A DNA stretch of 64,000 nucleotides, from assembly GCF_000421965.1 (NCBI RefSeq), contig NZ_ATAY01000015.1, positions 62,001-126,000 on the forward strand, given 5' to 3'. Position numbers and translations under genes: made by a program. Each line of letters opens with the position of its first letter. Positions within the stretch are counted from its first letter, which is position 1. This document shows, one piece after another, positions 46,672 to 56,198 of the stretch. The stretch is from Ruminiclostridium papyrosolvens C7. GTDB lineage: Bacteria > Bacillota > Clostridia > Acetivibrionales > DSM-1351. A model generated the notes under the pieces. It was not told the origin of the DNA and ran no database searches. It saw only the letters and a list, made by a program, of their open reading frames with translations.

Positions 46672-49395
46672 TTATTCAACTATAATAATGTAAGCATCTC
46701 CTGTAACTGCATTATCCTTCTTGAGTATCCTCAATGAATCTCCCTTTTTAAGGTCGCTGGGATTAATCTTTTTGTTGTTTCTGAGTATCAGTGAATTTTT
46801 GAGTATGTTAAAATTACTGTCTCCCATAGTTACCCAAAGGTGTGCTGAGGTATTGTAATATCTGCAATTTTTCAAAAGAATCGATTGAGGTTCCTGTACT
46901 ACGGAACCATCTTCGGCCAAAGTTCCTCCTGCAGTACTGTTCACTGTACCCTGTATATTAAAGTTGCCGAATGGTGCCGTACTTATTTCTACAGCGTCCG
47001 TGCCGTCACTCAGTATATAAACCGTCCTGCCCTTAAAGGTATCTTGGGTATTTTCAGCGGTAAAGTTCCCCTGTCCTACTATTCCGTCTGTATCCGTAAT
47101 ACGTGTATTGGAGGACAGGCTGAAGGTCATTGGTGTATTTGCATAATCCCAGTTTGTACCGTTAAGTTTTGAATAGGATTCCAGTGTCACCGTCTTGTAT
47201 TCGTCTATGCTGCTGATTCTGCCTCTGTATAGCTGAACAGCCTCTGTTCCCGGTCTCTGTTCTATTGAAACCACTCCTGCAACTATAGTACTGTTGCTGC
47301 CGGAATTGTCTCTGTTTGCCATTACATAAACATAATCGTCTGTGGAAACACTGCTTCCCTGAACAAGTCGACCATCTTTAACAACAATCGTTCCCGGGTT
47401 ATATGTAACATTTACTAAATTCTTTTCAAGTACAAATCTGTTTGTTCCTGTTATGTAAACCATATCATCATAAGGTACTTCCTTTTCTGTACTGTCTGTA
47501 AAAGAAGCTACAGCGGCAAGCTCGTCATTCCCGTAGTCCTTTTCACTGGCAATATAAACAGTGTTGTCTTTTAACAGTGTAAGATCCTTCAGGGATTTTT
47601 TTTGTCCGTCAAAATACGCCGTAAATCCGTTTCCGAGCTCTATTACCTTTGAGCCGTTAGTTTCCTTTATCCACTTTCCATTTCTGAAAGTCCATGGATC
47701 ATTCAGGTATATTGTATTTGATATGCTATTGTAGTTGTCAAAGGTTCCCTTATATACATTTGATACAAGCTTATCGCCGCCTTCTACCATGATTTCCTTT
47801 AACACTGTCAGATTAGGGGCTTCGTTTATAAGAAGCTTTACAGTGTCACCGTCTTTAATCTGACTGTATTTTACAAGCTTACCGTCCTTGATTACATTCG
47901 CGCGGTCAATATTATAGGCCTTCTGTTGCTTTTTATCAAATTCTACTATTATTGAACTGAGCTTTTTTGAAATAATCTTTCCGTATCTTACTGTATAATT
48001 TGCAACACTGCTTACGGAGGTAACCAGATTGTTTGAATCAACCCTTATAAAGACAGTATCTCCCGCTTCAATATCATCAAGCTGAGCCTCTTCATGACTT
48101 TTATAAACCTTAATATCATTTGGGTCTGCGTAGTTATATGTCTTTAGTTTTGAAAGTGCAAGAGGAGTTTTTCCTGTACCATCTTCATTGTACAAAGTGA
48201 TATATCCCAGTTGAGGGTTGTTTTCCTCAACTATCCCGGCATATAAGCCTTTTTCAACTTCTTCCGGCGTAACTTCATTCTTTGCCAGAACACGGACATA
48301 CCTGACTATCTGGTCTTCCGTCCCTGCTATGTACTGTATTCTGTCTCCTGTTTTCAAGTCAGTAGAACTTGTTATCTTCCCATTTTTGAATACAGGGAGT
48401 TCAGAATTATATGAAGCAGACACAGAGCCTGTTAATTCATTAGTATTTGAGACGGGCTTTCTGTTACTTTTGGATACGGTGATTTCATCCAGAAGACCGT
48501 CGGAATTTCTTATAGTAATTGTAGTGTAGGCAGTGGTGCTTCCGTTGGAATTATCCTTTCCCGACTGAATACCTTGTACAGTTGCATTTCTTTGTTCAAG
48601 GCTTCTAAGAGGTAATATAACATCTTCAGCATTTTTAAGGATTGCCGCTGCCTGCTGACGTGTTACCAGTCCTGCCGGAAGGAATTTGCCCGAGCCGTTT
48701 CCGTTCATGATTTTTGCCCGCAGTACGGCCTCCAGATAAGGTACGTTTTCAGGCTTGCAGCTTTTCCAGTCGGAAAAGTTATTTAGCAACTCCTGTTGCT
48801 GTGGTTCTGGCGGTATCATTAATGCTTTTGCAATCCAGGTTGCAAACTCTTGTCTTTGAACCGGTGCACTTCTCTTAAAGTCTGACGCGCCCAGAGTCTT
48901 CTGGTTTGTCTGCATTGCATCAGCCAGCTCTGTTTCTGATATAAGTCCGTCATTTGCCGCCAGTTGCAAGCTTCCGTCAAAAAGTACGTCCTGAGGGTTG
49001 GTTTTCTTTACAGTTCTTTCGCTGTTAAGTGCCTGTCCCTGCTCATCTATCTCACGGACTCTGTTTGCAGCGGTATATATTAAATAAAGGGCCATTTCTT
49101 TTGAAATATAACCTTTGGGGTTAAATTTTTTACTTCCGGGTGTTATGTAAATTCCCAATGCCCCGTTTTGAAATATTGAATTTTTTGAATTATTGTCAAG
49201 GCCTGCTATATCGGTATATTTAAGATTATTTATAATGGCCTGTCCCGTTGAAACTGCATTAAAAGAATTTATAACCTTCTCATTTACAGCACCCACAGCA
49301 AAGGTCTGAGCAATAAGAGTCATACTCAGTATTGTTGCAGCCGCCTTTGAAATGAGTTTTTCTCCCTTTTTATTTTTCAGCTTGAATAGATTCAT
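46672..49395 (-). CDS. Large SLH-domain surface protein (907 aa)
   Basis: Signal peptide about 1-36 (ISKAAATILSMTLIAQTFAV). SLH-like modules are at the N-terminal side, about residues 55-110, 135-195 and 205-258 (GNGSGKFLPAGLVTRQQAAA is the clearest). The remaining 640 residues are beta-rich with recurring SH3/OB-like units, each with wording such as IKDGDTVKLLI, LKKGDSLRILK or IEAGDTVFIRV, suggesting a tandem repeat of small barrels. I recognise no enzymatic motif. First gene of a unit with the frameshifted SLH protein (29 nt) and the S41 protease; all three products are exported. Confidence 0.87.
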   Translation of the reverse strand: MNLFKLKNKKGEKLISKAAATILSMTLIAQTFAVGAVNEKVINSFNAVSTGQAIINNLKYTDIAGLDNNSKNSIFQNGALGIYITPGSKKFNPKGYISKEMALYLIYTAANRVREIDEQGQALNSERTVKKTNPQDVLFDGSLQLAANDGLISETELADAMQTNQKTLGASDFKRSAPVQRQEFATWIAKALMIPPEPQQQELLNNFSDWKSCKPENVPYLEAVLRAKIMNGNGSGKFLPAGLVTRQQAAAILKNAEDVILPLRSLEQRNATVQGIQSGKDNSNGSTTAYTTITIRNSDGLLDEITVSKSNRKPVSNTNELTGSVSASYNSELPVFKNGKITSSTDLKTGDRIQYIAGTEDQIVRYVRVLAKNEVTPEEVEKGLYAGIVEENNPQLGYITLYNEDGTGKTPLALSKLKTYNYADPNDIKVYKSHEEAQLDDIEAGDTVFIRVDSNNLVTSVSSVANYTVRYGKIISKKLSSIIVEFDKKQQKAYNIDRANVIKDGKLVKYSQIKDGDTVKLLINEAPNLTVLKEIMVEGGDKLVSNVYKGTFDNYNSISNTIYLNDPWTFRNGKWIKETNGSKVIELGNGFTAYFDGQKKSLKDLTLLKDNTVYIASEKDYGNDELAAVASFTDSTEKEVPYDDMVYITGTNRFVLEKNLVNVTYNPGTIVVKDGRLVQGSSVSTDDYVYVMANRDNSGSNSTIVAGVVSIEQRPGTEAVQLYRGRISSIDEYKTVTLESYSKLNGTNWDYANTPMTFSLSSNTRITDTDGIVGQGNFTAENTQDTFKGRTVYILSDGTDAVEISTAPFGNFNIQGTVNSTAGGTLAEDGSVVQEPQSILLKNCRYYNTSAHLWVTMGDSNFNILKNSLILRNNKKINPSDLKKGDSLRILKKDNAVTGDAYIIIVE

Positions 49396-49555
49396 TTTTC
49401 TGACTCCTGTTTTCCAAGTAAGTTATATTATTCATATTAATTATATCGGGTTTTTACCATATTTTTTTATTAAAGTTTTATTACAACTATAATCTGGCAT
49501 AATATTTTAAAAGATAGCACTATAGTACTATTTTTATGGTACCGATATAAATATG

Positions 49556-49581
49556 TAAAACTATGTTTGACATGCTGATTT
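49556..49581 (+). promoter_or_regulatory. Possible sigma-D (motility) promoter of the chemoreceptor
   Basis: TAAA (49556-49559), 14 nt, GCTGATTT (49574-49581) resembles the sigma-D consensus TAAA-N15-GCCGATAT, and the gene downstream encodes a chemoreceptor, the usual target. It is about 90 nt before the start codon. Confidence 0.4.
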
Positions 49582-49672
49582 TGTGGTAAAATTTAGCATA
49601 TATATTGTCTAAGTGGCTTTTAATGTTACCTAAAATATCTTTCATCCCAAAATTATTAAAGGAGACGGTTTA

Positions 49673-51367
49673 ATGAAAATTAAAACAAAACTCGTTTTAT
49701 CTTTTTCTTCAGTACTTCTGTTATTTGCTCTGGCTATATTCCTGCTTATGAATTTTATGGTTTCAAAATTGGTTAAAGACCAATATGAGTATAATATAAA
49801 GTCCAGTGCAAATTTAGCTCTGTCATTTCTTAATGAGAAATATCCCGGAGATTGGAAAATTGCCGGAGATTCCCTGTTAAAAGGAGATCATGTTATTAAT
49901 GACGATACTCAGTTTGTGGATCACATTAAAAATAGTACCGGAAACCTAGCAACAATATTCAGAAATGACACCAGAGTTTCTACAAACGTATTACAGGAGA
50001 ATGGAGAAAGAGCTATCGGTACTAAAGCATCAAAAGAGGTTATAGAGAAAGTTCTTGTAAATGGCAATGAATATAATGGTATTGCCTTGGTTGCGGGAAA
50101 AAATGCATTTACATACTATACTCCTTTGAAGGATGTCAGCGGCAAGGTTATTGGTATGTGGTTTACAGGTATAGACAAATCGGTAGTAGACAATCAAATT
50201 AAGGATATTCTTATTAAAATTGGAGCTATAGTGTTAATCATTTTACTTTTTGGAGCCGTTTTTTCATTTGTCATCGGAAATAGTATGTCCAGGGTTATCA
50301 ACAAAATCAATGATTGCCTTAATAAATTTTCAGAAGGTGATTTTAGCGTATCTTTACCCGAAAAGATTCTAAAAATTCCGAGCGAAATAGGGCATATGGC
50401 AAGATCTGCAAATGCACTGCATAATTCTGTAACAGGAATTATTAAAACTATTATAAGTGAATCAGGAAACATAGACGAATCCGTTAGAATGTCCGTTGTC
50501 AGTATAACTGATTTGAATTCATCTATAGAAGAGATTTCAGCAACCACGGAAGAACTGTCGGCGGGTATGGAAGAAACTGCCGCCGCTATGGAGGAAATGA
50601 ATGCAACATCGGCAGATATAGAATCGGCTGTGGAAAATATTGCAACTAAGGCTCAGGAAACTTCCTTTGCAGCTCAAGATATAAGTAAGCGCGCCGAGTT
50701 GCTCATGGTTTCCGCCAAAAAGTCAAAAGACAATGCATATAGTGTATATGAATCAGCAAACAATGAGCTGACAACAGCTATTGAACATGCACAGTCCATA
50801 GAAAAAATCAGAGTACTGTCAGAGTCCATTATGCAGATAACCACTCAAACCAACTTACTCTCACTGAATGCTGCTATTGAAGCCTCCCGTGCAGGTGAGG
50901 CCGGTAGAGGTTTTGCTGTAGTTGCTGATGAAATAAGAAAGCTTGCTGAGGATTCAAAAGTAGCAGTCAGTGAAATACAGGGTGTAACCAAGGAAGTGTT
51001 TAAATCAGTTGAGGATCTGGTAACCAGCTCCAAAAACATATTGGCGTTTATAGAAAACACCGTTATTCCAGACTATACAAGCCAGACTGCCGCAAGCGAG
51101 CAGTACAGTGACGATGCCGGACGTATTGACAATCTGGTTATGGAGTTCACTTCTACCTCTCAGGAACTTATGGTTTCTATTGGAAATATGCTGAAAGCCA
51201 TTAATGAAGTAACACTTTCTGCTAACGAAAGTGCAGCAGGAACAACGAATATTGCTTCCAGAACTTCTGATATGTTAGTTAAAGGTTCTGAAGTAGTCAA
51301 ACTTTCAGAAGTTTCAAAGAAGTCATCTGAAAGTCTCAGGAAATATGTTGCAGGTTTTAAAATTTAA
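49673..51367 (+). CDS. Methyl-accepting chemotaxis protein, single-Cache type
   Basis: A membrane chemoreceptor, 564 aa. First transmembrane helix about 8-31, periplasm-side sensor domain about 32-178 (single Cache 3-like; [20 protein letters not shown] is its C-terminal strand), second helix about 180-203, HAMP about 205-258, then the signalling domain. The hairpin tip, where CheA and CheW bind, reads [20 protein letters not shown]. The repeated EIS/EEL-type heptads are candidate methylation regions. The ligand is unknown; Cache 3 receptors often sense small organic acids. AAAGGAG precedes the ATG at 7-nt spacing and a terminator follows. Confidence 0.93.
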   Translation: MKIKTKLVLSFSSVLLLFALAIFLLMNFMVSKLVKDQYEYNIKSSANLALSFLNEKYPGDWKIAGDSLLKGDHVINDDTQFVDHIKNSTGNLATIFRNDTRVSTNVLQENGERAIGTKASKEVIEKVLVNGNEYNGIALVAGKNAFTYYTPLKDVSGKVIGMWFTGIDKSVVDNQIKDILIKIGAIVLIILLFGAVFSFVIGNSMSRVINKINDCLNKFSEGDFSVSLPEKILKIPSEIGHMARSANALHNSVTGIIKTIISESGNIDESVRMSVVSITDLNSSIEEISATTEELSAGMEETAAAMEEMNATSADIESAVENIATKAQETSFAAQDISKRAELLMVSAKKSKDNAYSVYESANNELTTAIEHAQSIEKIRVLSESIMQITTQTNLLSLNAAIEASRAGEAGRGFAVVADEIRKLAEDSKVAVSEIQGVTKEVFKSVEDLVTSSKNILAFIENTVIPDYTSQTAASEQYSDDAGRIDNLVMEFTSTSQELMVSIGNMLKAINEVTLSANESAAGTTNIASRTSDMLVKGSEVVKLSEVSKKSSESLRKYVAGFKI

Positions 51368-51389
51368 TAAAAACACACCTGTTATATCA

Positions 51390-51431
51390 AATACTCCTCT
51401 GGTGCCTATTAAGCCTGAGGAGTATTTTTTT
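51390..51431 (+). terminator. Terminator of the chemoreceptor gene
   Basis: A 10-bp stem AATACTCCTC / GAGGAGTATT with a 17-nt loop, followed by T-rich sequence, 22 nt after the stop. Confidence 0.82.
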
Positions 51432-51685
51432 ACATCTTCTTTTATAAATATGTTTTACAAATAATAGTTATTTATCTAGAAATTTCTATGTACCTATTAT
51501 ATAATAATGTACAAGCAGTATAATCATTTTATTATCAATATTATATTTATTATAATTCCAGACTAATACCCAGTCCTAATCTGTCTAAAACTACTGTTTA
51601 ACATCTTACTATAAAGGAGGATTGATAAAAAAGATTTCTTTTTTATTTCAAAACGATCTTTTCAATTTTGAAGGAGGCAAAAAGT
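51432..51685. other. Intergenic region before the dockerin deacetylase
   Basis: About 250 nt without an ORF. It is AT-rich with several TATAAT-like words (for example near 51520) but no -35 box that I would trust. An extra AAAGGAGG occurs near 51613, not followed by a usable start. Confidence 0.5.
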
Positions 51686-52612
51686 ATGTTTAATTTAAGA
51701 AAAGCTTTAAAGGGACTTCTTGCTGTGTCCCTGGTTGCAGCTTCTATACTTGTAATGAACCCTGTAAGTAAAGCTGCAGATACCGTAAAATACGGTGATG
51801 TTAATAACGACGGAGTTGTTGATTCAATTGATTATGCAACTGTAAAAGCGTACCTTTTAGGTAAAGGTACAATAGCTAACCTCACAGCTGCTGACACTAA
51901 CTTTGACAAGACTGTGGATGCCATCGATTTTGCTAATCTTAAAAAGTTCCTGTTAGGGTCAATTACTTTACCTGTAGGTACTCCGCCGATAACCGGAAAG
52001 GTTGTTGCTCTGACATTTGATGATGGGCCTGACGTAACACTTACTCCAAAAGTATTGGATAAGCTGGACAAATATCATGTCCCTGCCACATTCATGATGA
52101 TAGGACAAAAAATCAACGATTCTACAGCTTCTGTAGTTAAGCGAATCATAAGCTCCGGCTCTGAAATCGGAAACCACTCATGGGCATATGACAGTATGAG
52201 CGGAATGTCTTACTCTGCTATTAAGAAGTCTGTGGACGATACAACTGCTGCTATAATAAAATACTCAGGAACCACACCCAAATTCTTCCGTGCCCCAAAC
52301 CTGGCAACAGGCGGTTCCATGTTTGATGCGATCGATTTGACATTTGTTCAGGGCGTAACTTGCAATGACTGGACTCAATCAACTACAGCTCAGCAAAGAG
52401 CAGATGCTATACTTGCCGGTGCAAGAGACGGAGCAATATTCCTTATGCATGATGTTCAGCCATTACCCCACCCAACTCCTGAAGCCCTTGATATTATAAT
52501 TCCTAAGCTTCAGAGTGAGGGCTATACCTTTGTCACTTTGAGTGATTTATTCAAAATAAAAGGTGTTACATTAAGTCCTACTGACAACAAAATTTATACT
52601 TATGTACCGTAA
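51686..52612 (+). CDS. Cellulosomal dockerin-polysaccharide deacetylase (CE4)
   Basis: A secreted esterase, 308 aa from the ATG at 51686 (GAAGGAGG 9 nt upstream). Signal peptide 1 to about 30; type I dockerin 35-93 with two calcium loops (GDVNNDGVVDSIDYATVKAY and ADTNFDKTVDAIDFANLKKF), unusual in being N-terminal; CE4 domain from about 104. Motifs: TFDDGP (110-115), HSWAYD (164-169), RAPN (202-205) and LMHD with His255. In motif 2 the second histidine of HSxxH is Asp169, as I recall for clostridial acetylxylan esterases rather than chitin deacetylases. The dockerin should bind a scaffoldin cohesin, so deacetylation of xylan is the likely job. Confidence 0.92.
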   Translation: MFNLRKALKGLLAVSLVAASILVMNPVSKAADTVKYGDVNNDGVVDSIDYATVKAYLLGKGTIANLTAADTNFDKTVDAIDFANLKKFLLGSITLPVGTPPITGKVVALTFDDGPDVTLTPKVLDKLDKYHVPATFMMIGQKINDSTASVVKRIISSGSEIGNHSWAYDSMSGMSYSAIKKSVDDTTAAIIKYSGTTPKFFRAPNLATGGSMFDAIDLTFVQGVTCNDWTQSTTAQQRADAILAGARDGAIFLMHDVQPLPHPTPEALDIIIPKLQSEGYTFVTLSDLFKIKGVTLSPTDNKIYTYVP

Positions 52613-52630
52613 GGCATAATAAAACTTATC

Positions 52631-52675
52631 AAAAAAGCCGGCCCACTTCACTTCAATATGAAGAGCCGGCTTTTT
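52631..52675. terminator. Convergent terminator of the deacetylase and argS
   Basis: An 11-bp stem AAAAAGCCGGC / GCCGGCTTTTT with a 22-nt loop; T-runs on both strands. It lies between the two convergent stops. Confidence 0.88.
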
Positions 52676-52684
52676 ATATCATTG

Positions 52685-54379
52685 TTACATTCTCTCAGGA
52701 GCATTTATACTAAGCAAATCAAGAACATTTTTTATTACGGTTCTTGTACAGTTAACAAGTAAAAGCCTTGCTTTCATAAGCTCCTCTTCCTCTCCCCTGA
52801 CTCTGCATGCGTTGTAGAAGCTATGGAAGGTTGAAGCAACCTCGTGAACGTATCTTGTAAGTCTGCTTGGTTCAAGAGTTTCGGCTGATATCTCAACTTC
52901 GTCAGGATATTCTGAAAGCTTCCTGATAAGTTCAAGTTCCTCGGGTTTGTCAAGTAGTTCTGCCTTTATTTCACTTACAGCAGGAATCTTGATACCTTCG
53001 CTTTCAAGGAGCTTGAACATACTGCATATTCTGGCATGTGCATACTGCACATAAAAAACAGGATTTTCGTTGGACTCTTTGACAGCCAGATCAAGGTCGA
53101 AATCCAAATGACTGCCTGAAGCTTTCGTGTTAAAGAAGAATCTTACTCCGTCTCTTCCTACCTCTTCAACCAAGTCCATAAGGGATATTGACTTGCCCGT
53201 TCTTTTGGACATTCTGGCAATCTCACCGTTTCTGTACAGTCTTACCAACTGGAACAATACTACATCAAGTCTATCCGGGTCAATTCCAAGTGCAGCCATA
53301 GCCGCCTTCATTCTGGCTACGTGACCGTGGTGATCAGCACCCCAGAGATTTATTACCCACTCAAAACCTCTCTTTTCGAACTTATTTCTGTGATATGCAA
53401 TATCTGCAGCAAAATAAGTAGGAATACCGTTATTTCTTACCAGAACCTCGTCCTTTTCACTTCCTATAACTGAGCCTTTGAGCCAAAGAGCACCCTCTTT
53501 TTCAACTGTACAATCCCTGTCCTTCAGAAGCTGTATTGTTTCTGCTACTTCTCCGCTTTTGTGAAGAGTCTGTTCTGAAAACCACACATCAAAATGGATT
53601 CCGTAGCTTTCCAGACCTTCCTTTATCCTTGTTATATTTCTTGGGAGTGCAAAGTCCACGAATACCTTCTTCCTCTCTTCGGAATCGGTATTAATGTATT
53701 TGTCGCCATGTATTGCGATAAAATCCTTCATATGTTCAGTTATATCTTCGCCATGGTATCCGTCTTCCGGGAATTCTATGGCATTCTCACCCTTTATTAG
53801 CTGAATATATCTGGCTTCAAGTGAAGTACCAAATTTCTCTATCTGATTTCCGGCATCATTTATTAAAAATTCTCTTGTAACATTATAGCCCGCAGCGTCC
53901 AGAACGCTTGCTATACAGTCTCCGAGTGCTCCTCCCCTGGCATTTCCCATGTGGAGGGGCCCTGTTGGGTTTGCACTTACAAACTCAACCATAACCTTTT
54001 TACGGTTTCCGATATTAATACGGCCGTAGTTTTCCTTTTCCTGCTCTATTATACTGATTGTTTCATAAAGGTATCTGTTGTCCAGTGTAAAGTTAATAAA
54101 ACCCGGGCCTGCACAGTCAACCTTCTTTATATATGTTCCATCCGTGCTTATATTTTTTATTATAGTATCAGCTATTTGCCTTGGTGCCTTTTTAGCGGTT
54201 TTGGTTATTTGCATTGCCACATTTGTAGAAAAATCACCGTGGCCTTTTTCTCTTGGTGTTTCAATGGTAATGTCAGTTATCTCCAGCGAAGGAAGCTCGC
54301 CTGTTTCAACAGACTTGTTTATTGAATTGATGACCGCATCCTTAATTTGCTGGCGTATTTCCGAGTTTATATTTTTCAT
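52685..54379 (-). CDS. argS: Arginine--tRNA ligase
   Basis: Class I aminoacyl-tRNA synthetase charging tRNA-Arg, 564 aa. The N-terminal Add-1 domain, the HIGH-type motif NPTGPLHMGNARGGALGD, the MSK segment ARMSKRTGKSISLMDL and the C-terminal anticodon-binding domain (YVHEVASTFHSFYNACRV) are all present. Its start overlaps the DUF1934 gene by 38 nt. The ATG has a GGGAGGCAGG site. argS downstream of a DUF1934 gene is a common Firmicute arrangement. Confidence 0.98.
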   Translation of the reverse strand: MKNINSEIRQQIKDAVINSINKSVETGELPSLEITDITIETPREKGHGDFSTNVAMQITKTAKKAPRQIADTIIKNISTDGTYIKKVDCAGPGFINFTLDNRYLYETISIIEQEKENYGRINIGNRKKVMVEFVSANPTGPLHMGNARGGALGDCIASVLDAAGYNVTREFLINDAGNQIEKFGTSLEARYIQLIKGENAIEFPEDGYHGEDITEHMKDFIAIHGDKYINTDSEERKKVFVDFALPRNITRIKEGLESYGIHFDVWFSEQTLHKSGEVAETIQLLKDRDCTVEKEGALWLKGSVIGSEKDEVLVRNNGIPTYFAADIAYHRNKFEKRGFEWVINLWGADHHGHVARMKAAMAALGIDPDRLDVVLFQLVRLYRNGEIARMSKRTGKSISLMDLVEEVGRDGVRFFFNTKASGSHLDFDLDLAVKESNENPVFYVQYAHARICSMFKLLESEGIKIPAVSEIKAELLDKPEELELIRKLSEYPDEVEISAETLEPSRLTRYVHEVASTFHSFYNACRVRGEEEELMKARLLLVNCTRTVIKNVLDLLSINAPERM

Positions 54380-54809
54380 TTGCAGTTCCTGCCTCCCTGA
54401 TTAACATATAAAAATCATTTCTTCCTGAACCTTGGTTGTCTATTTCAATCTGATAACCTATTCTGATTTCTCCGCCTGTTTCATTTATATTTATATCTAC
54501 ATTATTTGCGTAAACCCCTATAGTAAAGCTCCCGTACTCCGTATTATAGCTTGAAACATGCTTCTGACCTTTCTGAAAAACAAACTGTGAATTAACCTTT
54601 CCAAACCTCATCAGGGTAACAACGCCCTCTCCCACCTTCAACGTGGTGGTAGTCCCTTCCATACCGGTTACTTCACTTTCTTTGTAGGTAATGTAATAAT
54701 TACCGCCCTTCTGATAGTACTTCCCTTCTGTGATAAGTTCAAGGGTATTGGGGTCATTATCGTCGCCTGTCTGAACACCCTTTACATTTATTATCACATC
54801 TTTACTCAT
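54342..54809 (-). CDS. DUF1934 domain-containing protein
   Basis: Small cytoplasmic protein of 155 aa from the ATG at 54809 (GAGGAGGAG site), calycin-like beta-barrel by family. Typical segments are the N-terminal DVIINVKGVQTGDDNDPNTL, GKYYQKGGNYYITYKES, and the central VTLMRFGKVNSQFVFQKGQK. The function is unknown; homologues such as Bacillus YwiB are cotranscribed with argS, as here with a 38-nt overlap. No catalytic residues can be named. Confidence 0.88.
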   Translation of the reverse strand: MSKDVIINVKGVQTGDDNDPNTLELITEGKYYQKGGNYYITYKESEVTGMEGTTTTLKVGEGVVTLMRFGKVNSQFVFQKGQKHVSSYNTEYGSFTIGVYANNVDININETGGEIRIGYQIEIDNQGSGRNDFYMLIREAGTANEKYKLGNTPAN

Positions 54810-54879
54810 TAAGTCTCCTCCTCGAAACCTTTGTACTTTCAATATAATATACATTTGCGGTAAATTTTTCAACATTTAT

Positions 54880-56010
54880 TTAGTCCAGTGTGTTTGTATA
54901 CTCTCTTCTGGTGTCCTCATATCTTTCAAATGCCAGCTCAATCAATTTGTCAATGAGCTCTGAATAAGGGATACCGCTGGCAGCCCAAAGCTTGGGGTAC
55001 ATGCTTATCTGGGTGAAACCCGGAAGAGTGTTAATTTCATTTATGTAAATTTCTCCTGTATCTTTATGAACGAAGAAGTCTACTCTGGATAACCCAGCAC
55101 AATCAAGACATTTGAACGCTCTTACTGCATACTCTCTGATTTTTGCTACAGTTTCCTCCGACAGATTTTCCGCAGGAATCACTACTTTTGAGCTGTCTCC
55201 TACCTGATATTTTGCCTCATAATCATAGAATTCATTACAAGGTACTACTTCTCCCACAGTTGATGCAACCGGATCGTCATTTCCCAGAACTGCACACTCG
55301 ATTTCTCTACCATCGATAAATTCTTCAACAAGAATTCTCCTGTCGTTTTTAGCTGCAATAATCAGAGCCTTTTCAAGGCTCTCTCTGTCAGAAGCTTTGT
55401 TCACACCAACAGATGAACCGGCATTGGATGGTTTTACAAAACACGGATATGTAAGTCTGTCCTCTACCTGAGCAACAACATCATCCATCAGGTTGTATAC
55501 CTGCTTTCTGTTAAATACAAGATAGTCGCCTTGAGGGAGACCTTCCTTTTCAAATATTATCTTTGTGTATGCCTTATCCATTCCAACCGCAGCACCTAGT
55601 ACACCACAGCCTACGTAAGGGATTCCCGCAAGCTCGAAAAGTCCCTGAATAGTGCCATCTTCGCCGTTACAGCCGTGCAGTACAGGGAATACAACATCAA
55701 TGGGAGTTTTTGTATTACCGGATATAACCTGCCTTGCAGAATTTACCGTAGCTATTTCAGACTCGGTCTCACTCTCTGAAGGCTTACTTTCCAGAAGCTT
55801 TTTCTGCGCAATGGCTTCCCAGTCACCGCTTCCTATTTTTTCAACTGGCCCGTTATATTTAAGCCACTGCCCCTTTTTTGTAATTCCTATGATTTCAACA
55901 TCGTATTTTTGCTTGTCTATATTTTCTATTACTGACTGGGCTGATACTCTTGACACTTCATGCTCAGATGACTGCCCGCCAAAAATAATAGCTACTCGTT
56001 TCTTTGACAT
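54880..56010 (-). CDS. ddl: D-alanine--D-alanine ligase
   Basis: Makes the D-Ala-D-Ala dipeptide for peptidoglycan precursors. The 376-aa protein shows N-terminal KKRVAIIFGGQSSEHEVSRV, PVLHGCNGEDGTIQGLFELA, the ATP-grasp region FVKPSNAGSSVGVNKA and the C-terminal YINEINTLPGFTQISMYPKL with the omega-loop Tyr/Lys motif region. The omega loop contains a normal Ddl-type sequence, with no sign of a D-Ala-D-Lac (vancomycin-resistance) form. It has its own promoter at 56058-56086 and leads the ddl-DUF1934-argS unit. Confidence 0.97.
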   Translation of the reverse strand: MSKKRVAIIFGGQSSEHEVSRVSAQSVIENIDKQKYDVEIIGITKKGQWLKYNGPVEKIGSGDWEAIAQKKLLESKPSESETESEIATVNSARQVISGNTKTPIDVVFPVLHGCNGEDGTIQGLFELAGIPYVGCGVLGAAVGMDKAYTKIIFEKEGLPQGDYLVFNRKQVYNLMDDVVAQVEDRLTYPCFVKPSNAGSSVGVNKASDRESLEKALIIAAKNDRRILVEEFIDGREIECAVLGNDDPVASTVGEVVPCNEFYDYEAKYQVGDSSKVVIPAENLSEETVAKIREYAVRAFKCLDCAGLSRVDFFVHKDTGEIYINEINTLPGFTQISMYPKLWAASGIPYSELIDKLIELAFERYEDTRREYTNTLD

Positions 56011-56057
56011 CTGGTTACCCCCAAATATTCTAATTAGTTAATTAAATTATATTTAAT

Positions 56058-56086
56058 ATTTTACTATTTAAGTACCAATAATACAA
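56058..56086 (-). promoter_or_regulatory. Probable promoter of ddl-DUF1934-argS
   Basis: Minus strand TTGTAT (56081-56086), 17 nt, TAAAAT (56058-56063), about 45 nt upstream of the ddl start. Confidence 0.6.
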
Positions 56087-56129
56087 TAATGCCCGGGGAA
56101 AGCCATATCCATTAGCTGCACATAAAGAA

Positions 56130-56167
56130 AAGTACCACAATCTGCTAATCCTAGATGTGCGGTACTT
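56130..56167 (-). terminator. Terminator of the spoIID-spoIIQ unit
   Basis: On the minus strand AAGTACCGCACA pairs with TGTGGTACTT (one unpaired base) and inner bases extend it; TTCTTT follows. It lies 32 nt after the spoIIQ stop. Confidence 0.75.
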
Positions 56168-56198
56168 CCTCTGTAATGTATTTGAGTGTATTATTTTC

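Noticed and set aside
46410-46679. 89-aa minus-strand ORF before the SLH protein
   Set aside because: Its first part is the real signal-peptide frame read past the A5 shift; the rest (Arg/Cys-rich) is out-of-frame reading of the SLH gene.
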